This document shows positions 53,471-64,000 of a stretch of DNA of 64,000 nucleotides, piece after piece. The notes under the pieces were generated by a model that was not told where the DNA came from, searched no databases, and worked only from the letters and a program-made list of their open reading frames with translations. Positions within the stretch are counted from its first letter, which is position 1. Each line of letters begins with the position of its first letter. A program made the position numbers and the translations under genes. The stretch comes from Halisarca cf. caerulea (Eukaryota; Porifera; Demospongiae; Chondrillida; Halisarcidae): NCBI GenBank assembly GCA_963170055.1, contig CAUJGJ010000040.1, forward strand, positions 288,801-352,800. The letters run 5' to 3'.

Positions 53471-54898
53471 AAGTTTTTAATGGAAACCACTACCCAGGAA
53501 AGGGCGGCATCCAGCCACCTCGTGCCTCCCTAACGGACCTAATGGTTATGGAAGTCTAGGGCAACCAAACCTAGCCTAGCCTAGTTAGTCTGGAAAGGAG
53601 GTCTTACACCCTCAACAGCAGACATAATGGTCAAATAAGTCTAGGGCAACCAAACCTAGCCTAGCCTAGTTGGTCTACTATGGGGAAAAACAGCCTGAGG
53701 AAAAGTGGACTTCCGCTGGGATTGAACCGGCGACCTTCAGCTTTGTACGCTGATGCTCTACCTTCTGAGCTAGGAAGCCCATCCAGTAGGCAAGGCCACG
53801 GATCACCCTTAAGAAGGCACCCCTCCTCATTAACTGGCTGTACAACTAAACTAAGTTGATTTGAAACTGTTTTTAACAGGTAGGTCAAATGTATGGAAAG
53901 TTTTTAATGGAAACCACTACCCAGGAAAGGGCGGCATCCAGCCACCTCGTGCCTCCCTAACGGACCTAATGGTTATGGAAGTCTAGGGCAACCAAACCTA
54001 GCCTAGCCTAGTTAGTCTGGAAAGGAGGTCTTACACCCTCAACAGCAGACATAATGGTCAAATAAGTCTAGGGCAACCAAACCTAGCCTAGCCTAGTTGG
54101 TCTACTATGGGGATAACAGCCTGAGGAAAAGTGGACTTCCGCTGGGATTGAACCGGCGACCTTCAGCTTTGTACGCTGATGCTCTACCTTCTGAGCTAGG
54201 AAGCCCATCCAGTAGGAAGCCCATCCAGTAGGCAAGGCCACGGATCACCCTTAAGCTGAAGGTCGCCGGTTCAATCCCAGCGGAAGTCCACTTTTCCTCA
54301 GGCTGTTTTTCCCCATAGTAGACCAACTAGGCTAGGCTAGGTTTGGTTGCCCTAGACTTCCATAACCATTAGGTCCGTTAGGGAGGCACGAGGTGGCTGG
54401 ATGCCGCCCTTTCCTGGGTAGTGGTTTCCATTAAAAACTTTCCATACATTTGACCTACCCGTTAAGAACAGTTTCAAATCAACTTAGTTTAGTTGTACAG
54501 CCAGTTAATGAGGAGGGGTGCCTTCTTAAGGGTGATCCGTGGCCTTGCCTACTGGATGGGCGTCCTAGCTCAGAAGGTAGAGCATCAGCGTACAAAGCTG
54601 AAGGTCGCCGGTTCAATCCCAGCGGAAGTCCACTTTTCCTCAGGCTGTTTTTCCCCATAGTAGACCAACTAGGCTAGGCTAGGTTTGGTTGCCCTAGACT
54701 TATTTGACCATTATGTCTGCTGTTGAGGGTGTAAGACCTCCTTTCCAGACTAACTAGGCTAGGCTAGGTTTGGTTGCCCTAGACTTCCATAACCATTAGG
54801 TCCGTTAGGGAGGCACGAGGTGGCTGGATGCCGCCCTTTCCTGGGTAGTGGTTTCCATTAAAAACTTTCCATACATTTGACCTACCCGTTAAAAACAG
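53471..54898. repeat. Cluster of four tRNA-derived SINEs, two minus then two plus
   Basis: Units: 53471-53894 (minus), 53895-54252 (minus, truncated), 54256-54443 (plus, truncated) and 54444-54869 (plus), with the start of a further unit to 54898. On its own strand each full unit has a tRNA-like head with box A TAGCTCAGAAGG and box B GGTTCAATCCC, then a body with tandem CTAGGCTAGGCTAGG segments. The copies look nearly identical to one another. The arrangement makes a large palindrome centred near 54254. Confidence 0.85.
54558..54632 (+). other. tRNA-like head of a SINE (not a functional tRNA)
   Basis: The sequence from GGCGTCCTAGCTCAGAAGG to GCGGAAGTCCA folds roughly as D arm, anticodon arm (TCAGC-GTACAAA-GCTGA) and T arm (GGTTCAATCC). 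The anticodon position reads ACA, but the acceptor stem is poor and the unit is embedded in a repeated SINE, so a pol III promoter rather than a decoding tRNA is inferred. Minus-strand equivalents lie near 53704-53779 and 54130-54208. Confidence 0.7.
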
Positions 54899-55029
54899 CT
54901 TCATTATTTATTATACTTTCAATTGTACAGACTCAATTAAACTTTAATCCAATCTCAATCATATCTTTAAGTTTCTTAAATTTGCTGTGTAAGCAGCCCC
55001 TATTTTATTTTTATTACAAATTCCTAAAG

Positions 55030-55213
<184 letters not shown>

Positions 55214-56808
55214 CAGAAAACAATCAGTACACAACAAGAAACATACAAGATATAACAACAAAATTGTAACCTACAATGGAATCACTGTGAGCAGCCAAGA
55301 ATAGATGCACAGTTAAAAGTTTTAAATACAGACACTTACGTAAACGTTGGCATAATTTGAGATAAGACAACTGATCATGAGTTACTAATCTAGATCTATG
55401 GACAAAATGTACTAGGACCATGTGTCCCCCTAGGACGCATGGTCCTAGGAGAAATTGTCCTCTTTAGGAACAGGTGTCCCCCATATATTATAGTCTAAAA
55501 ACAAAACAATTTATTAAAGAACAAGATTTTTATATTCAAAATAAGTCTTACACTAACATCAGGCATAATAATATGTATATAATCATAGTGAATGAACAAA
55601 TGGATACCTCTGCATCACAGTAGCTACAGTGATACCACTCCTTACATTGGTTGAACTAGTGGGCCAAGTTTGGAGTGGCTTTTTCATCAACTATAATGCA
55701 GGACTGAAAAATCAACAGCATGGAAATTGGCAATTGTTCTCAATATTATGTATGGTCCTAGGAGAGATTGTCAGGGTATCAGGGTATTAGGGTATCTTAT
55801 TTATACTGGGGAGCCTTTAGCCATTGGCTTTTCCTACAGGCACCCAGTAAGCAAAAGCAAACAAAAGAAAAAGAGAAACAGTAGTACGGTATATACAAAC
55901 AGAAAAGAATCTAAAAAGGAAAGATTGATGTTAAATGAATAGAATGTACGAAGAGAGTCAGAAATCAAATGGAGCAATTGAATTGTCTCAAATATTTAAA
56001 TCCATTCATGCACATTTCATGCAAAATAATATGAGGACAGCAATGAATACGAATTCAGCAGAACCATGCAAGTACATGCGAATAGAAGAGTAAGTGTAAT
56101 AAAAAGTCTTGGCACTTGACCAAGAAGTCTCCGAAGTCTTTGGTCTCTCTGATGGCAGCAATCTCCACATTGCAGCACCTGCAAAACTAAATGCCCTTTG
56201 CCCAAAGGAAGGCTTGGAGGTTGGAAGGTTCAGCTGGAAGGAAGTCCTCTTTAGGAACAGGTGTCCCCATGTGTATGTGCAACCATCTCAGCTAGTAAAT
56301 TTACATAAGGCTAGCTTTGATTGAGTCGGGGTGAAAGGAATGTCATTCGCACAAAATGTAATTTTAAGGTAAGTGAGGGTGACCTGGTAAGGCAGAAAAC
56401 GCATGATGTAACCTAACTACCTGATCGAGTTGAGCACTGGCCAAACTGGCAGCAGAGTTCCATGGCACAGTTAGCTCCAGGAGGTTGACTGATTTGCTGT
56501 TAAGCAGCACAATGTCTGGTCTGGCTGTTGTTATGGTTACCTCAGTATAGGAACAGTAGCTGGTGGGGATTCACAAATACTGCATGTGATTGGGGCTAGT
56601 CTATCCAGTCCTCATCGAACGGTCAACCTATATACCTAGGTGATCGCTGTGGCAGGATTGGAGAACGGCACTTCTCCATTGGATCTTCCTTCCTGGAGGA
56701 CACCATCGCTGGAATAGAACAGAACGCCGACGCCAGCTTCGATCCAAGCTTCAATCCTAAAATTCGCCAGAGAATTCATTCACAGAATGTGGTACCCTGA
56801 TTCTGGCA

Positions 56809-56868
56809 AGGGGACATGTAATCCTAAAGGGGGACATGTGATCCTAAAGGGGGACATGAGATCCTTAG
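56809..56868. repeat. Three tandem copies of a 20-bp unit
   Basis: GGGGACATGTAATCCTAAAG and variants (TGTGATCC, TGAGATCC) repeat in a row directly before the hairpin at 56881. Confidence 0.85.
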
Positions 56869-56880
56869 GATCCCATGTCT

Positions 56881-56956
56881 GCAATATCGCCTCCTTTATT
56901 CGGGGACTACCTCACCGGTCGGCGAAGTAGTCCCCGAATAAAGGAGGCAATATTGC
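56881..56956. repeat. Hairpin with 30-bp arms
   Basis: GCAATATCGCCTCCTTTATT...GACTAC at 56881-56910 pairs with 56927-56956, one mismatch in 30, around a 16-base loop CTCACCGGTCGGCGAA. Confidence 0.9.
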
Positions 56957-57339
56957 TGTCTGGCCACGTGAGCTACACCAACGTTTGTTTATGTACTTTG
57001 CGCTTACGTACGAACATGGGTCCAGCTGGCTGGACTAGGGGGGCAGCTAATCACAGACAAGTAAATATTATTACACAATAATACAGCATCATACTAAGTA
57101 TAATATTCTAACAATTATGTCAACACTGTTGTTCTAAGTGAGTTAATATGACGTGAACATTACACATCTGTGCTGATCCTGCTCTCACTGGTTGCAACAT
57201 CAATGCTGTTAATGTTGGCATTCTGACGTTGGAAGATGCTACGATGTCCCCGGAGGCACATGATTGCAGATCTGAGCAGAGAGAATGTCAATTTGCACCG
57301 GATGTAGTTGATGGTCGTGGACACGTGATCCTCCGACAA

Positions 57340-57392
57340 ACGTCAGTCCTCGAAAATGGCCGAGCGAGATTTGGGTCGGCTACGCCAGACTA
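57340..57392. repeat. Half copy of the TAGTC short inverted-repeat element
   Basis: CAGTCCTCGAAAATGGCCGA, TTGGGTC and GGCTACGCCAGACTA match one half of the unit at 25226-25316. Confidence 0.55.
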
Positions 57393-57487
57393 GCCTGAGA
57401 CTTTTTAAAAGGTCACGCTATGAAAAGTAGTTGCCTTTTTAATTTGGTGTATTCATAATCAATGGTCTATTAAACTTCACCGTACGT

Positions 57488-60400
57488 ATGAGTATGAAGG
57501 ATTCCACCGATTTTTATGTTGACACGGGAGAAAGTGATGATAATGATGATTCAGAAGATAGCTGGTTGTTCGCAGTAGGTCAATGTGGTATCGATGATCC
57601 TCCGCACAGGTCTGTTTGTGGCAGATGCAGGTGAGTTTCAGGTAAATTTAATTTAGTTGAAATATAGGAAACAAAGTCTAGATCTGACCGTTATATTCTT
57701 AAGTGGGTGGCAAGTGGAGAATATCTCCCTAGGTTGGCATGCATCTTCATTTCTTGTGAATTGCTGTTTCTTGATCCATGAAAACATTTGATTTGGCATA
57801 GAGTATGGGTAATCCATCCAGTCTCTTTCAGGAAGTCCACAATGTGAACTGTGTGGTTGTGAACTATATGCGGTTTATTTCTATTACATGAATATATTAT
57901 ATTGGAGTATCTGTGGATATACCAATTGATCAAAGCTGGTTTGGCCATGCGAGACTACTTTTCACACGGTTCTATCTTTTCATATATAGTACTGTATTTA
58001 ACTGCATAATGGACTGGGCTTTTATTTCTTTCCTGATACTTTGGGATTACCATAATAATGACAATGACAATGACAATGACCCAACCTTTAAATGAGTAGG
58101 GCTTTTATCTGAACCCAAAAACTCTCTTAAGTCATGTATGATGAAATTCAGAATCCACCTGCATTTCCTATAAACCATAATAATGCACCAGCAGGGCAGC
58201 CAGTAGTCTGGCATAGCTGACCAATGTCCACTTCCACCATTTAATAGTGAGGCAAAACATGTCTGGTGTAGTGAGCTGTTTTTTCAGTGTCCAAGGCCTG
58301 GAGTCAGTGATGTATTGTCTCTATGGTATGCACAACTGATTGCAGCGGTACAAAATCAAGTTCTATGCTAATCTTCTTTCTTACCTTGGCACTGTGTTCA
58401 GCTTGTCCATGTGGCTCTCAGACCATACTTTGCACCATCTACGCTAAGACAAAAGCTAAGGTAAATATTGAACATGACATCAAAATGACTACTGGACAAC
58501 TAACTTTGTCCATTCATAACTTATCCTTGTTCCAGGTGTTTATGGAGGATGCTTTTTGAAAAAGCCCTTTTGTAAAATCCTGTGTCAATCCTATATCTTT
58601 TCACAATTTTTAAATGGATGTCGCTGAATTGAAAATGGCTGATCCAGCAAATGTATGGGATTTGGCTATTAGTTTTTTATTGCTTGAGAAATGTAGGTAT
58701 TCCTTCAAAATCAACAAAACACCTTTGTGTTTTTTTGCTTTCAGTACAAAGTTTCTTGATTATAATTTGGTCTCCACTGCAATCAAGAAGGAACACAATC
58801 AACTCTTGCAAGATAAAGAAAGTAATCTACTTATATAGCTCTTGACTATAATCAGTGTACCCATGTAGAAGCAATGACTCAAATAAAAGAGTGCTAAAGT
58901 CAGCATTCATCAAAATGCATGCCCTTGTGTACTCAGAGTAGTCACCAGAAAAAAATTAAAGAGGGTGGTATTTGTGTATAAGCCAGTAGTAGACTAGTGC
59001 ACAGCTGCCTTTGGCCTGGTTCGCTTCTTTATTATCAGGTAACTCCTCTGCATTTACAGCAATCTTGTGAGGTGGGAAATTTGTTCAAAGTCTACATGAT
59101 GGTGCCTATGAGCGCTTTTCAAAATAGAGAATGAGAATTGTTTCGGATCGATAGGCATGGTGTCAGTTCTACCTACGTAATCTATACACTTGAAGAGTCT
59201 GAACAAGAAGGAATGGACTCTACGTAAATTGATAAAATGGTCAATATTAAGGATGGTGATGTCCCCTGCTGAAAAGGGCTGGCGAGTACACTGGTACAGT
59301 GATTTCTCGTTAATCCATCACCGCTTTATCTGCCAAACCCTTTTATTCACCATCGATTCTGTGCATGAATTGATTGAAAAAGCTGCACACTGATTTGGTA
59401 ATTCGCCAAACTCATTAATCCACCCAATCTTTTCGAAATGAATTGTGGTGGATTAGTTACTGTAGCTAATCTGGCATATATAGCAACTACGCTGATTTGA
59501 AAATGGCTGATCCGGCAAATGTATGGGATTTGACTATTAGTTTTTTCTCGCTTGAGAAATGTAGGTATTCCTTCAAAACCTACAAAAGGTACTTTGTGCC
59601 TATAGTTGGAGCTTACTGGCGCAAGATGACACCTATAGAACCTTCCTGCTGACCTGTAGCTCAGTTCAATAAGTGGCAAGAAAATAAAAAATAATCTTAA
59701 ATGATACTGGTGTTGTGGAGACATAACTCGTTGTCTATACTTTGAATTCCTTTAAAGAGATGGACCTATGAAGCTTTTAAATTACTTTGTCTTGTGGCTG
59801 GTATGTCTAAATGTGCCAAAAACTGCTTATGAAAGCTATTGACTATATTATACTGTTAGTTATTGGGCAAAAACAAATTTGTGCTAATGTATTGTGGCCA
59901 TGTTTTTCTGTGTCAATCCTACATACATATATGGAGTACTACCATACTTCATAATATACACGCATGCATATATGTAAGATGTAGGGATAAAGATTGTCAA
60001 CTGTTAGAAAAACATCGGAACAGGGTAGGGTTGTTGCCAAAAACAGGGCTGGATAGGCATAAGAATAGACATGCATAGGGCTAGATGAGCATAGGGCTAG
60101 CATATTATATGGGGCTAGACAGGCATAGGGATAGACATGCATAGGCCTAGCCGGGCATAGGCTAGGCATACACATACGTACATACATGGGGCTAGACAGG
60201 CATAGGGCTGGGCGTACATGGGGCTAGACAGGTATAGGGTTAGGCATACGTATGTAGATGGGGCTAGACGGGCATAGAGCTAGACAGAGTTTGTTTTGAC
60301 TGGGTACAGTAGGCAAATTCCTAAACCCCACAGCTGTAATGTGGGGTGTTTGAATTTGCACACTGTAGCCAGTCCAATCCACCTTTTGCAAAGCTTGGAA

Positions 60401-62272
60401 ATTAATATGGCTACCTGTAGCACTAAGAATTCAAGAAAGCGAAACATTGTCACTGTGGAGACCAAGTTGATAATTCTGGATCGGTTGAAGTAAGGCGAAA
60501 GTCAGTCTAGACATGCAAGTAAATATGAAATTGGAAAATCTACAATAAGAGATATTAAGAGGAATGAAGAAAAGGTTGAAAACTTCTGAAGTTGAAATAG
60601 AGAGTTCTAAAGATAGTATTCATTGTTCGGCTTGAATTTAGCACCAAAGTACCTTCTCTGTGACCAAAATCCACCTTTTCAGTGGGATACGTATTAGTTA
60701 TACATGATGAATATACCAAGTGTTACTTAGGTGTTGATTAACATTTTGGCTGCACCCTCATGCATCAACACCCAACACTCAGTCTATTCCCCATGTACTC
60801 AGTAACCACGTCTGAGGTTAGTCCACATTAGCATTGGTTATAGAAGTGCATGCATGAAAACACTGCCCGGTTGATTGAGGCACTATGGGGGCCGGATATG
60901 CAAGGTTCTACTGTACTACCGTACGTTCGGAAACTTTTGCGGTACTAAACTTTCGCGGTACTGCACGGCATCCGCGAAAATTAAATCTGCGAAAATCCTG
61001 TATGACCCTTCATGTTCAGCGCTATGCACAGGAGTCTTAGCAAAGAACAAAGAAGCAGGAGTGTCGAACGTTTCGTATATACTGTTAGTATTCGTTTTCT
61101 CGCCCGTTATGTCGATCAAGTCATTCTTTACCTCCATCAGACACTCCACTCCAAATCCGACTAAAATCTGGAAGGCAGCTGGAGAAGATCAACTGCAACA
61201 ATTTGCACTTGTATTGATAACCGTTCCACAGACTAACAGCCACGCTAACAAACAGAGCAGCCATTTTTCAATGCATAATTTATATGGGATTACATATTGT
61301 TGAACTAATATAAAATCCAATGTAAGATCCGCGAATTTGAAATTCTGCATCCGCGAATAATTTAGTACCGCGAAAATCCTCAAGTGTTGCGTCTGTGAAA
61401 ATTTAGTACTGCGAAAATTTCCGAGCACATGGTATGTCTGAGCACATTTGTAATGTGTGTATTGTATACATACTGTTGTATAGCTATTATATAAGTCAAG
61501 AATGTTTTTTTTTTGTTTAACAAGAATGTTTTTTTTTTTTTGGCTACCTGTAGCCAAAATAATATGGAAGGTCCTGGTGTACTTACTAACAAAAATCAAC
61601 AGTATTTTGCTAAGGCATCTATCAGACATCATAGGCATCTATATAGTGGGAATTTTTTTACATGGTAAAACTTTTGCAAGTGGCTCCATTTTGCGAATTT
61701 CGTGTATCCATCAATTTCCACAGACCATTTCACTTAGGTAATGGTGATGGTGGCAAAGTAGCTTTTGTGTGTATAGTGTAAATGAAATGGCTCAAGGTGA
61801 GGACATTTGCACCATTCAGACTTCAGTCGAAGACTCGAGGTTACTTTTGCTTTGTAATGAGCTGTCAAGCTTCGAGAGTGCACGTTCCACCTGCATGATC
61901 ATCTTGTTTTAAGAACTGAAAGGCAATGTATAGCACAACTAGCTTTCAAGAAACACTCAGTACCAACTGCAATTTTATCAAATCAATCAAAACAAAAAAT
62001 AATGGTGCAGTTGCCTATCATGTATGTACTATATGAGCCTGACGTAGCTGTAGATATCTGAAATGAAGTCCAAAGATTTCGTGAATGTTGGGTGGGATAT
62101 TCTCAAAATTTGCAAGAATAATACTCAGTGAATATTTCCTGCTATACAGTATGATGTGTCTTCGTTGTTTTTTTCTCACAGACGCCCAACCTCAGTTTGT
62201 CTTTGTCCATGCTTGCCGGAACATCCAATATTGGTGAATTCCACTGTAGTAGTTCTTCAGCATCCCAATGAA
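57488..62272 (+). CDS. DTWD2: DTWD2-like tRNA-uridine aminocarboxypropyltransferase, first two exons
   Basis: Exon 1 (57488-57630) starts ATGAGTATGAAG and encodes an acidic leader ending SVCGRCR; exon 2 (62182-62272) continues RRPTSVCLCPCLPEHP and VVVLQHPNE. The junction AG|A restores arginine, and both ends are GT-AG. The Cys-rich CGRC..PTSVCLCPCLP followed by LQHP.E is the amino-terminal signature of DTW-domain proteins, closest to DTWD2. Those enzymes transfer the 3-amino-3-carboxypropyl group of S-adenosylmethionine to uridine in the tRNA D-loop. The DTW motif itself and the rest of the domain must lie beyond the right edge. The 4.55-kb intron is packed with transposon debris. Confidence 0.82.
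58612..59600. repeat. Direct repeat pair of about 110 bp, pogo-like debris
   Basis: The block with TTGAAAATGGCTGATCC, GGCAAATGTATGGGATTTG-like and GAGAAATGTAGGTATTCC occurs near 58628-58740 and again near 59496-59600. TACAGTGATTTCTCGTTAAT at 59294 resembles a pogo/Tigger-type terminus, so the span is probably decayed transposon within the DTWD2 intron. Confidence 0.55.
59960..60300. repeat. GGGCTAGACAGGCATA tandem-like repeat
   Basis: Irregular copies of GGGCTAGACAGGCATAGGG run for about 300 bp, then GACTGGGTACAGTAGGCAAA. The complement of these units is in POLG intron 15 (9700-9790) and a short piece is at 63057-63110. Confidence 0.7.
60407..60589 (+). pseudogene. pogo/Tigger transposase amino-terminal HTH fragment
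   Basis: The frame reads KRNIVTVETKLIILDRLK, a stop (TAA), then GESQSRHASKYEIGKSTIRD and IKRNEEKVENF before a second stop. This is the CENP-B-type helix-turn-helix of Tigger/pogo DDE transposases with the usual LK.GES, Y.IGKSTI and DIKRN.. landmarks. Two nonsense codons and absence of a DDE domain make it a relic. Confidence 0.8.
60917..61434. mobile_element. TACCGTACG/CGCG MITE, copy 2
   Basis: Ends TACCGTACGTTCGGAAACTT and AAATTTCCGAGCACATGGTA. The 518-bp body is highly similar to 36152-36675 in the same orientation, with small indels (for example a ~30-bp duplication in copy 1 near 36374-36405). It lies in the DTWD2 intron. Confidence 0.85.
61638..62151. mobile_element. TAGCGGG/CGCG MITE, diverged
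   Basis: The right end AATATTTCCTGCTATACAGTA and the left TATAGTGGGAATTT are inverted. Internal blocks such as GGTAATGGTGATGGTGGCAAA-like and CTTCAGTCGAAGA resemble the element at 39384-39911. The left boundary is approximate. Confidence 0.6.
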
Positions 62273-63392
62273 GTAAGTCTGCTCACATGTCTATGTTAAA
62301 CTTTGTGAAGTTAATTGTTCTCTGGTGACAATTTGACTAAGGAGCTAACCATCTGTGATACATGGTGTACCTGTGTTTACATGTTTGGCAATGTATTGTG
62401 CAATACCATATGCCATATAGCGGAAAACTTTGGTGAGGGTTTTAATTTGGCAATTTGATGGATTTGTGGAAGAATGCCAAATTTAAAAGTCAGTAATAAT
62501 CATCACAGAATCTAGGTTTTCTGCACTTATTTTCTGCATACTTCTCTCAGCTGCCATGTTCTTAATGTATAAAATGGCAGCAGAGGAACAGTCTTGCTAC
62601 GATCGTGGGAGGAAACCCCTCAGAAATCATTAAGAATACCAATAGTTTATAGCATTTATGTTCCGATTAGCCAAATTTAATTTTCACCAATACCACCTGG
62701 AAATGAATTCACCAAATGTAATGCTCGTGAGAATTTCCCACTATACGGTATCTTCTAATTTTTCATATGAGAGAAGTTCAGAGAAATTTCATCATATAGA
62801 AATTAAAGTGTCATTTCCCCAAACAGGATCAATAATTGGAATATATGGATGAAAAATTAGGGATGTGTGGAAGCCATCTTTGAAAAGGTAGAGGTCAAGA
62901 TGGCTTCTTGCAGCTCTCACATCATGGCCTTGATCCAAGGATACCACGTTGGTTAAAGAGGTTTGGGAACCCACTGTATGGAATTTGGTTACTTTCAATC
63001 GAGACAATAATAAGAAACACTACATATTACTATGATCAATTGCATTATCTATATAGGGGCTAGATGAGCATAGAGCTAGACAGAGTTGGGTTGGACTGGG
63101 TACAGTGTGCAAATTCCTACATCCTACATCTGTGCAACAGACAACCCTACCTTGTCCCAATGATTTTTAACAATTGGCAATCTTTCATCTCTGCATCTTT
63201 TCTTCATTTTTAATAGTTTTTATATGGTTATTAATCAATCATGACTCTTTAATCTGGCCAAGTTTGTAGATACTGTATTAAAGTGGGTGCTGGGTTTACA
63301 GATCTTCTTACAATGCACTGTGTACATTGGGTACACATTTCTACTAGCTGGATAGTGAGGGTTTGGATTATAAGGGAGGATATATGTATATA
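62273..63392. other. DTWD2 intron 2, partial
   Basis: No further exon is recognised before the right edge. It contains the element at 62405-62750 and a short GCTAGACAGAG...GCAAATTCCTACATCC repeat piece at 63057-63125. Confidence 0.45.
62405..62750. mobile_element. TATAGCGG MITE, short diverged copy
   Basis: TACCATATGCCATATAGCGG at the left and GAATTTCCCACTATACGGTA at the right are imperfect inverted ends of the AAATTTTCGCG family. Confidence 0.55.
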
Positions 63393-63983
63393 CAGTGTTC
63401 TCCCCAGAAATATTTTAAGGCATGTTGAAGTTCATGCCACTTTGAGTGTACATATTATCAGGGGTGGATGTAAGAAAGCTCAAGGAAACCAAGTTGCTGT
63501 GGGTACTTGGTGACCTTTTTTCTGGGAATGGCTATTAGCATTTATATATCTATTATGGGTGAGCTAAGCTTAAGTCTTTCCTGTCCACCTAAATCGCTAT
63601 ATACTTCTTCTTCCAGCAGATTTACCAGTTGTGTTTCCTATTTTAATGCCTTCTTTTCTCTAAAAATGCAGTCAACATATCTTCCACTAAGCGTGGACGG
63701 TTCAGTTCAGTGATCAAATTATGTTTATCCTTAAAGATCGTACGCTTGCGACGCCAATCGAGCATGAAAACGCCTGCTGTCACACGAAGTACGTTATCAT
63801 GACGTCATCACAATAAAATGGAGAATACTCACGGAGGTTATTTTAGTTTAAGTTTGGGCATTTGCATGATTTGTTCTCCTAAAAAATACTCAAAAGGCCC
63901 ATAGATCTACACTTCTGTAAAAACTAGGAAGAAAAGAAGGTATGTCGGGCCAACATGCTTTAAGATACCTGGGGAGAACACTG
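63393..63983. mobile_element. hAT-like MITE, CAGTGTTCTCCCCAG ends
   Basis: CAGTGTTCTCCCCAG at the left is the exact inverse of CTGGGGAGAACACTG at the right; pairing resumes in GGCATGTTG/CAACATGC. Flanks are TA-rich, so target duplication cannot be judged. No transposase is seen. Confidence 0.8.
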
Positions 63984-64000
63984 ATATATATATGTGGTAT

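Larger units (their letters stand above)
55214..57487. other. Intergenic region upstream of the DTWD2-like gene
   Basis: No gene is supported. CTCTTTAGGAACAGGTGTCC occurs twice (near 55460 and 56246) and GGTCCTAGGAGA occurs near 55440 and 55755, so eroded dispersed repeats are present. Two notable structures are listed separately. The presumed promoter lies just before 57488. Confidence 0.45.

Noticed and set aside
54558..54632. Functional tRNA gene
   Set aside because: Box A and B are good, but the acceptor stem is poor and the sequence is one of several identical SINE heads.
53661..54677. Repeated 73-75-codon frames containing EGRASAYKAEGRRFNPSGSP
   Set aside because: They are translations of the tRNA-like SINE head and recur with each SINE copy.

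Overview
This is a eukaryotic, almost certainly metazoan, nuclear window. It is AT-rich and split by GT-AG introns, many only 50-90 bp long. It carries at least six recognisable animal genes separated by many short inverted-repeat elements, SINEs and dead retroelements. Small introns, tight gene spacing and this repeat mix suggest an early-branching animal such as a demosponge. That assignment is inference; no species marker is visible.

Genes from left to right: the 3' part of a DCAF12-type WD40 ubiquitin-ligase receptor (+, 782-2102); NDUFA8, a complex I subunit (-, 3323-3673); POLG, the mitochondrial DNA polymerase catalytic subunit (+, 3785-10899, 16 exons); a TTLL6/13-type tubulin polyglutamylase (-, 24752 down to about 14643, 15 exons resolved); a 12-exon gene joining a LEM domain to a complete N-acetylneuraminate lyase (+, 32121-48146); and the first two exons of a DTWD2-type tRNA acp3U synthase (+, 57488-62272, continuing off the right edge). 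NDUFA8 and POLG are head to head with about 110 bp between start codons and both act in mitochondria. POLG and the TTLL gene are convergent. The reconstructed coding totals are whole codons for POLG (1,112 including stop) and the LEM-lyase gene (416 including stop).

Between and inside the genes: two copies of a reverse-transcriptase retroelement with a C-terminal PD...D nuclease-like region (25.6-27.5 kb minus, 29.7-30.9 kb plus); a dead Penelope-like element with GIY-YIG remnant and inverted hammerhead-like terminal repeats (49.8-52.6 kb); LINE, hAT and pogo/Tigger fragments; a minus-minus-plus-plus cluster of tRNA-derived SINEs (53.5-54.9 kb); at least seven MITE-like elements with TACCGTA...AAATTTTCGCG-type ends; several other short inverted-repeat families; very clean hairpins; and long (CA)n and (TA)n tracts.

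The most striking observation is the LEM domain spliced in frame to a sialic-acid aldolase that keeps its catalytic residues. The fusion rests on exon phase and reading frame only; no transcript data were available.
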